The position numbers were made by a program, and so were the translations under genes. This document shows positions 43,697 to 50,492 of a stretch of DNA of 64,000 nt, one piece after another (the stretch's first letter is position 1; each line of letters opens with the position of its first letter). The stretch covers positions 121,948 through 185,947 of the forward strand of contig NZ_JAINWI010000016.1 of the NCBI RefSeq assembly GCF_021021435.1, in the 5' to 3' direction. The notes below the pieces were generated by a model. It ran no database searches. It saw nothing but the letters and a program-made list of their open reading frames with translations, and was not told the origin of the DNA. Origin of the DNA: Seohaeicola saemankumensis. Lineage in GTDB: Bacteria; Pseudomonadota; Alphaproteobacteria; Rhodobacterales; Rhodobacteraceae.

Positions 43697-44137
43697 TCAG
43701 ACCACCAGCACGGGCATTTTCGACAGGCCCGTGACCTTGTGCGAGACCGAGCCGAGTAGAAAATTCTCGACCGAGCCCAGACCACGGGCGCCGATCACGA
43801 TCAGATCGGCCTCGTGCTCTTTGGCGAAATCCACGATTGTGCGCGAGGGATGGCCGGTGCGGGTGAAGGCGCGCACCGAAGGCAAACCCGCGTCCAGCGC
43901 GATCTGTTTGGCATGGCCTGCGACCTCTTTCGCGTGCTCTTTCAGGGCGGCGTCAGGGTTGCTGGGTTGCGACTTGGGTCGCACCATCGACAATGATGCC
44001 TCGATCATCGCGTGATGGCGGTAGACGGTCAGGATCTGCACCTCGGACCCGCAAAGTTGCGCCAGTTCCACACCGTGCCGCAACGCGGCCTCGGCGCATT
44101 GCGAGCCGTCGAAAGGGATCAGGATACGTTTGTACAT
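43697..44137 (-). CDS. UspA family universal stress protein (TeaD-like)
   Basis: 146 residues. It starts MYKRILIPFDGSQCAEAALR and ends VIGARGLGSVENFLLGSVSH, which fits the G-2x-G-9x-G(S) ATP-binding signature of nucleotide-binding UspA proteins. It is 12 bases beyond the stop of a TRAP large subunit. In Halomonas the ectoine transporter genes teaABC are followed by teaD, a UspA protein that dampens ectoine uptake through ATP binding; the same gene order here suggests the same role. That functional link is inference. Confidence 0.85.
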   Translation of the reverse strand: MYKRILIPFDGSQCAEAALRHGVELAQLCGSEVQILTVYRHHAMIEASLSMVRPKSQPSNPDAALKEHAKEVAGHAKQIALDAGLPSVRAFTRTGHPSRTIVDFAKEHEADLIVIGARGLGSVENFLLGSVSHKVTGLSKMPVLVV

Positions 44138-44149
44138 GGCTGGCTCCGC

Positions 44150-45436
44150 TTATTTCGAGAATGCCAGATCCCGCAGAAACAGAGCGATTTGCGGGAACAT
44201 GATCAATGCTGCCGACACGCATAGCAGGATCGCGATAAAGGGCGGCGTGCCGCGGATCACCTCCATATAGGGGCGTTTGAACACGGCGATGGCGGTGAAG
44301 ATATCGCAACCGAAAGGGGGCGTGGCCGACCCGATGGCGACTTGCAGCACGATGATCGTGCCGACCAGCACGGGGTCCAGCCCCACCGCATCGACGACGG
44401 GCGAGAAGATCGGCACCAGCACAAGGATCACCACGATCGGGTCCACGAACATACAGCCGACAAAGAAGGCGACGGAGATCACGACAAGCACACCGATCTG
44501 GCCCATCTCGTCGATACCGATGCCCGACAGGATCGCCTGCGGGATCTGCGCGAAGGAGATCACCCACGAGAAGGCCGCACCTGCCCCGACAAGGATAAAG
44601 ACAACGGCTGTGATCAGACCTGTGGATTTCGCGGTTTCATACAGATCGGCCACCGACATTTCGCGAAAGACCACCATTTCGAGAAGGATGGCGTAAAGCA
44701 CGCAGACCGCCGCCGCCTCGGTCGGCGAGAAGATCCCGCCATAGATGCCGCCGATGATGATGGCGGGAAACCCCAAGGGCCAGAGCGCATCTCGCAAGGC
44801 GATCAGGCGTTCGGACCAGTTCAGCTTGTCCTCGGTGGGCACGTTGTTGCGGATCGCGTAGATCCACGCATAGACCGAAAAGAGGAACAGGATCAAAAGC
44901 CCCGGTCCGATGCCGGCGATGAACAGTTCCGCGATGGATGTGTTGGACACCACACCATAGATGATCATGCCGATGGAAGGCGGGATCAGAAAGGCGATGT
45001 CCGATGCGTTCACGATCAGGGCCAGAACGAAACTGTCCTTGTATCCCGCCTTGAGCATACGGGGACGTAGGGGCGAGCCGATCGCCACGACGGTGGCCTG
45101 CGTCGATCCCGAAACCGCCCCGAACATGGTGCAGGCCGAGGCTGTTGCCACCGCAAGCCCGCCGCGCAGATGGCCGACAAAGGCCATCACAAGATTGATC
45201 AACCGCCCCGCGGATTGTCCGCGCGTCATGATATCAGCGGCAAAGATGAACATCGGCACCGCGATCAGCGAGGCAGGCCGGATGCCCGCCATCATCTGCT
45301 GCACCATGGTCTCCATCTGCCCGAAACCATTGAACATGGTGTAGAAGCCCACGGCGGCACCCACCAGAAGCGGGATCATCATGGGAAAGCCCATCAGCAG
45401 CAGCACAACCATGACCGAGAATATTGTCCAGCCCAT
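44150..45436 (-). CDS. TRAP transporter large permease (TeaC-like)
   Basis: 428 residues with about 12 membrane helices, the normal size for DctM proteins. FIPPSIGMIIYGVVSNTSIA ('PPs......g....is...lf') and AAFSWVISFAQIPQAI are typical. It moves the solute using the Na+ gradient together with the small subunit. Order SBP, small subunit, large subunit, UspA on one strand matches teaABCD. The substrate is proposed to be ectoine/hydroxyectoine from the binding protein's resemblance to TeaA. Confidence 0.88.
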   Translation of the reverse strand: MGWTIFSVMVVLLLMGFPMMIPLLVGAAVGFYTMFNGFGQMETMVQQMMAGIRPASLIAVPMFIFAADIMTRGQSAGRLINLVMAFVGHLRGGLAVATASACTMFGAVSGSTQATVVAIGSPLRPRMLKAGYKDSFVLALIVNASDIAFLIPPSIGMIIYGVVSNTSIAELFIAGIGPGLLILFLFSVYAWIYAIRNNVPTEDKLNWSERLIALRDALWPLGFPAIIIGGIYGGIFSPTEAAAVCVLYAILLEMVVFREMSVADLYETAKSTGLITAVVFILVGAGAAFSWVISFAQIPQAILSGIGIDEMGQIGVLVVISVAFFVGCMFVDPIVVILVLVPIFSPVVDAVGLDPVLVGTIIVLQVAIGSATPPFGCDIFTAIAVFKRPYMEVIRGTPPFIAILLCVSAALIMFPQIALFLRDLAFSK

Positions 45437-45439
45437 CGC

Positions 45440-46066
45440 TCAGACCTCTTCTTCGTTGTTGTCATAGCCTTCCAGCACCCCTGTCGAGAGGTAGATGTCA
45501 GGCTCGAGCATGTTCTTGATGGCGGTCAGGATATATTGCGTGCCGGTCATGAACAGGCCGACAGGCACCCAAACCAATGTCCACCAGACGGGGATCTGCA
45601 AGGATGGCAAAAGGCGCCCGCGACCGGCCTGTGTCTGGATGAAAGCGAAGGCATACCAGGCCAGCGCCAGCATCACGAGGCCTGAGAAGATGCTGATCAC
45701 GATCATCATCATCTTGCGCGGGCGCGGGGGCAGGGCGTCGAAGATCGCGGACATGCGGATATGCCGCCCATGCCGCGCGGCATAGGATATCCCTGCAAAA
45801 GTGATCAGGATGATCAGGATGCGGTTCAGCTCTTCCGAGAAGAACAGCGAGTTCTGGAACACGAACCGCCCCAGAACATTGGCTATCGTATTGGCGGCCA
45901 TGAGCAAGACACCTGCCGCCAGCAGCACGGCTTCGATCCGTGCAATGCCGTTATCCACCCAACCCAGAGGGCCGGGGAGAGTGCTGATATAGGGGCCGAT
46001 CCTTGTGTCGTCCGTTCCGGTCGTGTCAGTCTGGCTTTGTAGCTGGGACTTTTGCAGGTCGCTCAC
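45440..46066 (-). CDS. TRAP transporter small permease (TeaB-like)
   Basis: 208 residues with four hydrophobic helices (about 40-60, 78-95, 115-137, 160-180). [20 protein letters not shown] matches the conserved 'w.eE..r.l..w..f.g...a' stretch of DctQ proteins. It binds the large subunit. It is separated from the binding-protein gene by 100 bases containing a strong hairpin and from the large subunit gene by three bases. Confidence 0.85.
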   Translation of the reverse strand: MSDLQKSQLQSQTDTTGTDDTRIGPYISTLPGPLGWVDNGIARIEAVLLAAGVLLMAANTIANVLGRFVFQNSLFFSEELNRILIILITFAGISYAARHGRHIRMSAIFDALPPRPRKMMMIVISIFSGLVMLALAWYAFAFIQTQAGRGRLLPSLQIPVWWTLVWVPVGLFMTGTQYILTAIKNMLEPDIYLSTGVLEGYDNNEEEV

Positions 46067-46123
46067 GCGCGCTTACTCCTGTCTTGCAATCCGGGGCGGA
46101 AAGGCTCTGCCCGCACGGGTCAT

Positions 46124-46145
46124 GTCCCGGCCTGATGGCCGGGAC
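46124..46145 (-). promoter_or_regulatory. hairpin between the TRAP binding protein and small permease genes
   Basis: GTCCCGGCC (46124-46132) and GGCCGGGAC (46137-46145) form a perfect 9-bp stem with a four-base loop, 21 bases past the binding-protein stop. It probably keeps binding-protein message in excess over permease message. The same layout occurs in the second TRAP operon of this window. Confidence 0.6.
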
Positions 46146-46166
46146 GCATGGCGTGACAATGCCGGG

Positions 46167-47183
46167 TCAGTCGGCCGCGGCCGCAAGATCGGCTTTCATC
46201 TGGTCAAGGATTTCCTGACCGCTTTCGCCAGTCATCTCGATGAAAGCAGCCTCGACCGATTCCGCCGCGTCCTGGAAAGGCGCGCGCTGCTCTTCGGTCA
46301 GGCGCGTGACGGTCATCGAGGGCTTTGCCTCAAGGATCGTGTCCAGCGCGCTTTCGGTCAGACCTTCCTGATATTCCAGGATATGGTCAAAGGCGACGTC
46401 GATCGCATCCTGCACCATGGTCTGCTCTTCCTCGGACAGGCCGTCAAAGAAATCCTTGTTGGCCATAACAGCGGTGGTGAAGTTGTTGTGACCCGTGAAG
46501 GTGATGTGATCCGTAACCTCGTACATCTTGGTCGATTCCACGAAGAACATCGGATTCTCCTGACCCTGAATGATGTTGGTCTGAAGACCGCCATAGACCT
46601 CGCCCCAGGGCAGGGGGGTCGGGGTCGCACCGAAGGCGCGGTAGCTTTCCACCAGAAGCGGATTGGTCATCACGCGCACCTTGACCTCGTTCAGGTCTTC
46701 GGGGCTGGTGACGGGTTCCTTGGTGGTCATCACCACTTCACCCTCTGGGAACATGGTCAGCAGTTCCAGACCCTGTTCGGCATAAAGCGCGGGGAACATC
46801 TCGTTGATGGCGACAGAGTTGCGGAAGAAACTGTTCAACTGCTCCTGATCCTGCGGCAGCAGGTAGGGCACGAAAAACACCTGCGCCTCGGGGATCAAAG
46901 AGCCGGTAAAGCCGGGGCTTTGGTCCACAAACTGGAGGATGCCAGCCTGCGCCTGCTCCATGATATCGGCGGATTCACCCAGCGTACCATAGGGGAAAAG
47001 CTGCACCTCGTGATCCGAGTTCGCCTCGATTTCTTCCTTGAATTTCTGTGCAAAAACACCCTGCACCTCGTCCAGCGCTTCTTCGAAGGCATAGCGCCAG
47101 GTATCGGCCTGCGCGGTGGTCATGCTGGCGGTCAGCGCCACCATTGCGGCCGAGCCTGTCAGAAAGCTTTTGAGCGTGGTCAT
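46167..47183 (-). CDS. TRAP transporter solute-binding protein (DctP family, TeaA-like)
   Basis: 338 residues with a signal peptide (FLTGSAAMVALTASMTTAQA, cut after AQA). The mature part begins DTWRYAFEEALDEVQGVFAQ. VRVMTNPLLVESYRAFGATP contains the conserved Arg that holds the ligand carboxylate, and LPWGEVYGGLQTNIIQGQEN is typical of DctP. ILQFVDQSPGFTGSLIPEAQ and the MTNPLL segment are close to what I recall of Halomonas TeaA, the ectoine-binding protein. So ectoine or hydroxyectoine is the proposed substrate; no ectoine-degradation genes are nearby, which would point to osmoprotection. Confidence 0.85.
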   Translation of the reverse strand: MTTLKSFLTGSAAMVALTASMTTAQADTWRYAFEEALDEVQGVFAQKFKEEIEANSDHEVQLFPYGTLGESADIMEQAQAGILQFVDQSPGFTGSLIPEAQVFFVPYLLPQDQEQLNSFFRNSVAINEMFPALYAEQGLELLTMFPEGEVVMTTKEPVTSPEDLNEVKVRVMTNPLLVESYRAFGATPTPLPWGEVYGGLQTNIIQGQENPMFFVESTKMYEVTDHITFTGHNNFTTAVMANKDFFDGLSEEEQTMVQDAIDVAFDHILEYQEGLTESALDTILEAKPSMTVTRLTEEQRAPFQDAAESVEAAFIEMTGESGQEILDQMKADLAAAAD

Positions 47184-47569
47184 CGGTTCCTCTCTTTCAT
47201 TTTATGCCGGAGAACGGGAAGGCCGCGCTCCGGTCGGAAATTGTGTGCCTGCCGGCGCACCGGGGTAGAACATGCCCCGCAGCCAGCTTGCTAAAACCAA
47301 ATTTAGTTCGATTATCAAACCAAATTTGACACCAAATCTACGGCATGCAGGGGTGGCTTGTCAAACCATTCGACAAAAACAATAATAAATACCAATAAGT
47401 TTTCAATGGAGCAAAAATCAGAGTGGTGCGCTATCAGCTAAAAATATTAGATTGCCTTAGTAGTTTCCATGGTGACGCAAGAGCATAGTGAGCCCATGGA
47501 ATGTCCGAGTAATTAACATAATCAAGATTATACGACTTTTGTGATGTGTCGAAGCGAAAGGAGAATGAC
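47184..47569. promoter_or_regulatory. AT-rich divergent promoter region with direct and inverted repeats
   Basis: 386 bases without a gene. AAACCAAATTT occurs at 47294-47304 and 47317-47327 (23 bp apart), with a third related ACCAAATCT at 47331-47339; the first also forms CTAAA-N6-TTTAG (47291-47306). These lie ~110-150 bases before the TRAP binding-protein start and may be a regulator's binding array. Farther right, TTCCATGG (47465-47472) and CCATGGAA (47494-47501) make an inverted repeat with 21-bp spacing upstream of the DUF3008 gene. No consensus promoter was clear. Confidence 0.4.
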
Positions 47570-47761
47570 ATGCCTGCCCGATCAAAGGCCCAACAGAAAG
47601 CCGCCGGTGCTGCCCTGGCCGTCAAGCGCGGCGATGCGGAGAAATCCAGCCTGCGAGGGGCCTCGAAAGATATGTATGACAGCATGAGCGAGGAAGAGTT
47701 GGAGGATTTTGCAGCCACCCCGCATGATGACCTGCCGGACAAACTTGAGGATGAGGACTAG
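47570..47761 (+). CDS. DUF3008 family small protein
   Basis: 63 residues from ATG 47570 behind AAAGGAG. MPARSKAQQKAAGAALAVKR and MYDSMSEEELEDFAATPHDD are characteristic of DUF3008, a family of short charged, soluble proteins of unknown function often found with stress genes. Basic N-terminal half, acidic C-terminal half. 73 bases before the potassium channel gene and possibly cotranscribed. Confidence 0.78.
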   Translation: MPARSKAQQKAAGAALAVKRGDAEKSSLRGASKDMYDSMSEEELEDFAATPHDDLPDKLEDED

Positions 47762-47834
47762 CCTTTTGCCCTGCATGTCCGGTGCCAGAGACAAACCCTC
47801 GCCAAACAGGGACAGCATGCCGTAGTCAGATGAT

Positions 47835-48611
47835 ATGGAGACCCTGAAACGCAAAATCCGGCAGCTTTATACCGGACATAGCCAAGGCGCGCAGTTGTTC
47901 CGTTACGCGCTGGTCGTCTTTGATGTGGCGACCATCATCTATTTCATCATCAGCGTGTCATGGCTTCAGACCGCCTTCACCCGCACCGTCGATATCGGTT
48001 TGGGCGTTGCGATCCTTGTCGATCTGCTGGTCAGATTGTGGATTTCCGAGGACAGGCGCAAGGAATGTCTGCGGATCTACACGCTTGCCGATATCCTGAT
48101 TATTGGGTCGCTGTTGCTGGCCCCCATCTTTACCGACGATTTGGCATTCCTGCGTATCCTGCGTGGCTTGCGGTTGATCCATTCCTATCACCTTGTGCGC
48201 GACCTGCGCCGCGACAGCCGTTTTTTCAGGGTGCACGAAGATGCAATCGTGGCGTCGGTGAATCTGTTCGTGTTCATCTTCGTCATGTCATCGCTGGTCT
48301 TCGTGATCGCCTTCGGGGACCAGCCCGATACGGATGCCTATATCGACGCGCTCTATTTTACGGTTGCGACGCTGACGACAACCGGCTTTGGCGATATCAC
48401 GCTGGATTCGCCGGGCGGCAAGCTTCTGTCTGTCTTTATCATGGTCATCGGCGTGGGCCTGTTCCTGCAACTGGCGCGGGCGATTTTCCAGCCGTCCAAA
48501 GTGCATCACAAATGCCCCGAATGTGGCCTTAACAGGCACGAGACCGACGCGGTGCATTGCAAGCATTGTGGCGAACCACTGAACATCGAAACCGGCGGGC
48601 GCAACGGTTGA
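47835..48611 (+). CDS. voltage-gated-like potassium channel with a C-terminal zinc ribbon
   Basis: 258 residues. Four helices with an S4-like basic segment (LRILRGLRLIHSYHLVRDLR, ~residues 97-116) are followed by a pore module: helix at ~140-160, selectivity filter TVATLTTTGFGDITL (TTGFGD, ~180-193) and a final helix LLSVFIMVIGVGLFLQLARA. After a short linker the protein ends in KCPECGLNRHETDAVHCKHC, a CxxC-N13-CxxC zinc-ribbon. Classical Kch channels carry RCK domains instead. The ribbon is an unusual regulatory tail for a channel. GFGD rather than GYGD is a known variant that still passes K+. Confidence 0.82.
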   Translation: METLKRKIRQLYTGHSQGAQLFRYALVVFDVATIIYFIISVSWLQTAFTRTVDIGLGVAILVDLLVRLWISEDRRKECLRIYTLADILIIGSLLLAPIFTDDLAFLRILRGLRLIHSYHLVRDLRRDSRFFRVHEDAIVASVNLFVFIFVMSSLVFVIAFGDQPDTDAYIDALYFTVATLTTTGFGDITLDSPGGKLLSVFIMVIGVGLFLQLARAIFQPSKVHHKCPECGLNRHETDAVHCKHCGEPLNIETGGRNG

Positions 48612-48649
48612 TCGCGGCAAGGTCTGTCGCCATTCCCGAAAATCCGGAC

Positions 48650-48674
48650 GGAACCACGCTGACTGACGGGCGTT
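48650..48674 (+). promoter_or_regulatory. EcfG-type (general stress) promoter candidate upstream of the DUF892 gene
   Basis: GGAAC (48650-48654), 16 bases, CGTT (48671-48674): the consensus of alphaproteobacterial general-stress sigma factors EcfG. Predicted transcription start about 40 bases before the DUF892 ATG. Confidence 0.65.
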
Positions 48675-48719
48675 GAGTCAGGGAGATAAAAATTCACTTT
48701 CAGCAAGGAGAATGTCGGA

Positions 48720-49208
48720 ATGGACAATCTGAAAGACGTCTACATTGATCAGCTCAAGGATCTGTACAGCGCCAACAACCAGGCCAAGAAAGCGACCAGC
48801 GATTTGGCCAAGGCCGCGCAGAACGACAAGCTGCGCCGCGCCTTGGAGCGTGGTGTCGCGGGGATCGAGGATGGCCGCGCCAAGCTGCGCGAGATCATCA
48901 GGACACATGGTAGCGACCCCGAAGGCGAGCATTGCAAAGGCATGGAAGGTCTGGCCCGTGAAGCCAAGGCGCATGCCATCGAAGAGGATTTCGGCACGCC
49001 CGCGGCGCGCGATGCCATGATCATCAGCCAGTACCAGCGGATGGCGCATTATGCGATTGCGGGCTACGGCTGCGTTGCAAGCTATGCCGCCCATCTCGAC
49101 TTGGCGGACGAGGCGGACACACTACGTCAAATGCTGGACACCGCCTATGATGGAGATCGCACGATGACGGAAATCGCCGAGGAAAAAGTCAACCTGACCG
49201 CTGCGTGA
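48720..49208 (+). CDS. DUF892 (YciE/YciF-like) ferritin-like protein
   Basis: 162 residues from ATG 48720, nine bases past AAGGAG. It begins MDNLKDVYIDQLKDLYSANN, the usual DUF892 start ('l.dll.deL.dly.aE'), and has the four-helix pattern of the ferritin-like superfamily; HCKGMEGLAREAKAH and QYQRMAHYAIAGYGCVASYA are conserved regions, the latter with E/H-type metal-site context. Members are induced by general stress; their exact role is not known. Preceded by an EcfG-type promoter. Confidence 0.85.
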   Translation: MDNLKDVYIDQLKDLYSANNQAKKATSDLAKAAQNDKLRRALERGVAGIEDGRAKLREIIRTHGSDPEGEHCKGMEGLAREAKAHAIEEDFGTPAARDAMIISQYQRMAHYAIAGYGCVASYAAHLDLADEADTLRQMLDTAYDGDRTMTEIAEEKVNLTAA

Positions 49209-49383
49209 GGCAGTGGTTACGGTCGCGCGATCAATGCATGAAAGGCCCGTCCCATGCGTTGGGGCGGGTTGTTGAGATGCAGGCTGTTGTTTGAGTGTCC
49301 GTGTCGGAAATGATACCCGTCACAATCCATTTGAAAAAATTTCAATGCCGCGAGATGCGCGGCACGGTTTCAGGAGGGAACAA

Positions 49384-49551
49384 ATGAGCCATTCAGAAAA
49401 CAACCTTGATCGCCAGAAAAAGCGTCACAAAGGTCCTTTGATCGGTATTGCGGTGGTGATCGTCTTTGCGGTCGTGGCGATATTTGTCTTGAGTGCGGCA
49501 GATGTCGATGACGTCAATCCGGCGGCCCTGACGCCAGCGCAAAGTGATTGA
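49384..49551 (+). CDS. small single-pass membrane protein
   Basis: 55 residues from ATG 49384 with the excellent site AGGAGGG. A basic cytosolic N-terminus (MSHSENNLDRQKKRHKGPLI) precedes one membrane helix (IGIAVVIVFAVVAIFVLSAA) and a short acidic tail. The positive-inside rule places the tail in the periplasm. No family is recognised with certainty. It lies between the DUF892 and entericidin genes, so a stress-related role is plausible but unproven. Ends at a bidirectional terminator. Confidence 0.7.
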   Translation: MSHSENNLDRQKKRHKGPLIGIAVVIVFAVVAIFVLSAADVDDVNPAALTPAQSD

Positions 49552-49594
49552 TCCTCACTGGAGCGGATCACGCCGCAGTTGCGTGGTTGCAAGA

Positions 49595-49632
49595 AAAAAG
49601 CGCGCCTGAAGGAAACTTCAGGCGCGCTTTTT
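49595..49632. terminator. bidirectional rho-independent terminator
   Basis: GCGCGCCTGAAG and CTTCAGGCGCGC form a perfect 12-bp stem with a GAAA tetraloop, flanked by A5 on the left and T5 on the right. It serves the small membrane-protein gene (plus) and the entericidin gene (minus), which converge here. Confidence 0.9.
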
Positions 49633-49643
49633 ATTGCGGCGTC

Positions 49644-49787
49644 TCAGAGTTCTTCTTGGACTTCCTGCGATTCCGTAGTGATCGCCTGTCCAGCGCTGGA
49701 AACGTCGCGTCCCGCACCTTCAATGGTCTCGCAGGCGACAAGCACGCCCAAAGACAGAATGGCGATGGCAATTTTGGTGGTTGGCAT
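49644..49787 (-). CDS. entericidin A/B family lipoprotein
   Basis: 47 residues from ATG 49787, with AAGGAG upstream; a longer frame to 49838 has no site. Short signal sequence MPTTKIAIAILSLGVLVACE with lipobox LVAC, then ETIEGAGRDVSSAGQAITTE, the 'vqGaG.Dv...G.ai' core of entericidins. These tiny outer-membrane or envelope lipoproteins are stress-induced; EcnB of Escherichia coli is bacteriolytic and EcnA counteracts it, but in alphaproteobacteria single copies are common and their role is open. Preceded by an EcfG-type promoter. Confidence 0.85.
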   Translation of the reverse strand: MPTTKIAIAILSLGVLVACETIEGAGRDVSSAGQAITTESQEVQEEL

Positions 49788-49837
49788 ATCAGATCTCCTT
49801 GTAATCAAAACACCGCTGTTGCGGGTGTTCGCATTCA

Positions 49838-49862
49838 AACGCCCAAGGCCGCGACCGGTTCC
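49838..49862 (-). promoter_or_regulatory. EcfG-type (general stress) promoter candidate for the entericidin gene
   Basis: Read on the minus strand: GGAAC, 16 bases, CGTT. It would start transcription about 45 bases before the entericidin ATG. It has the same spacing as the DUF892 promoter. Confidence 0.65.
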
Positions 49863-49924
49863 CTATTTTTCCAGAAATGAGATATGCCTAAATGCTGCGC
49901 CTGCAGAACGGCTGGCTTAGCCCC

Positions 49925-50368
49925 CTACCCCTTGATCGTTCGCAGGATCACGTTGGTCTGTGCGCTGGCGACGGCGGGGATGCGGAACAGCACGCGTTCC
50001 AGAAAATCGTTATACGCCTCGATATCGGCGCAGACGACATGCAGGTGATAGTCGGCCTGCCCTGTCGTGGCATAGCAGGCGCGGATTTCGGGGCGGCTTT
50101 GGACGGCGCGGATGAAAGCGTCAAGCTGGTCCGGATCGTGGCGTGTCAGGTGGACATGCACGATGGCCCCAAGGCCGAGGCCCTGTTTTTCATCGTCCAG
50201 CAGCACGGTATACTGGCGGATGATGCCGCTTTCCTCGAGCGCCTTGACCCTGCGCCAGCAGGACGAGGGCGACAGCCCTGCCCGATCGGCGAGATCGGCG
50301 TTCGAGATGCGGCTATCTTCCCGCAGGGCGTCGAGAATGCGTTGATCGCTTGGGTCAAGTTCCGGCAC
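49925..50368 (-). CDS. Lrp/AsnC family transcriptional regulator
   Basis: 147 residues from GTG 50368. Winged helix at ~8-60 (DQRILDALREDSRISNADLA, then DRAGLSPSSCWRRVKALEES with GIIRQYTVLLD) and a C-terminal RAM ligand domain (AIVHVHLTRHDPDQLDAFIR, ACYATTGQADYHLHVVCADI) with the usual 'G.yD..l.v' motif as GQADYHLHV. These regulators sense amino acids. It is divergent from the indolepyruvate oxidoreductase gene across a very AT-rich gap, so it probably controls that gene in response to an aromatic or branched amino acid (inferred). Confidence 0.9.
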   Translation of the reverse strand: MPELDPSDQRILDALREDSRISNADLADRAGLSPSSCWRRVKALEESGIIRQYTVLLDDEKQGLGLGAIVHVHLTRHDPDQLDAFIRAVQSRPEIRACYATTGQADYHLHVVCADIEAYNDFLERVLFRIPAVASAQTNVILRTIKG

Positions 50369-50492
50369 AATTAACCATTTATTTATTAATTACTGACAAA
50401 AAATACCATAAAATTAACCAAACATCAATCATTCTGACCGGATTTTTCACCATTTCCGTGCGATCCTGCCGATTGCGAACAGGAGAACCGAG
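50369..50492. promoter_or_regulatory. AT-rich Lrp/oxidoreductase divergent promoter region with direct repeat
   Basis: AATTAACCA occurs at 50369-50377 and 50412-50420, 43 bp apart (about four helical turns), within a far AT-richer stretch than its neighbours. Lrp-type octamers bind such spaced AT-rich sites. The repeat abuts the GTG of the regulator gene, which would suit autoregulation. Confidence 0.45.
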
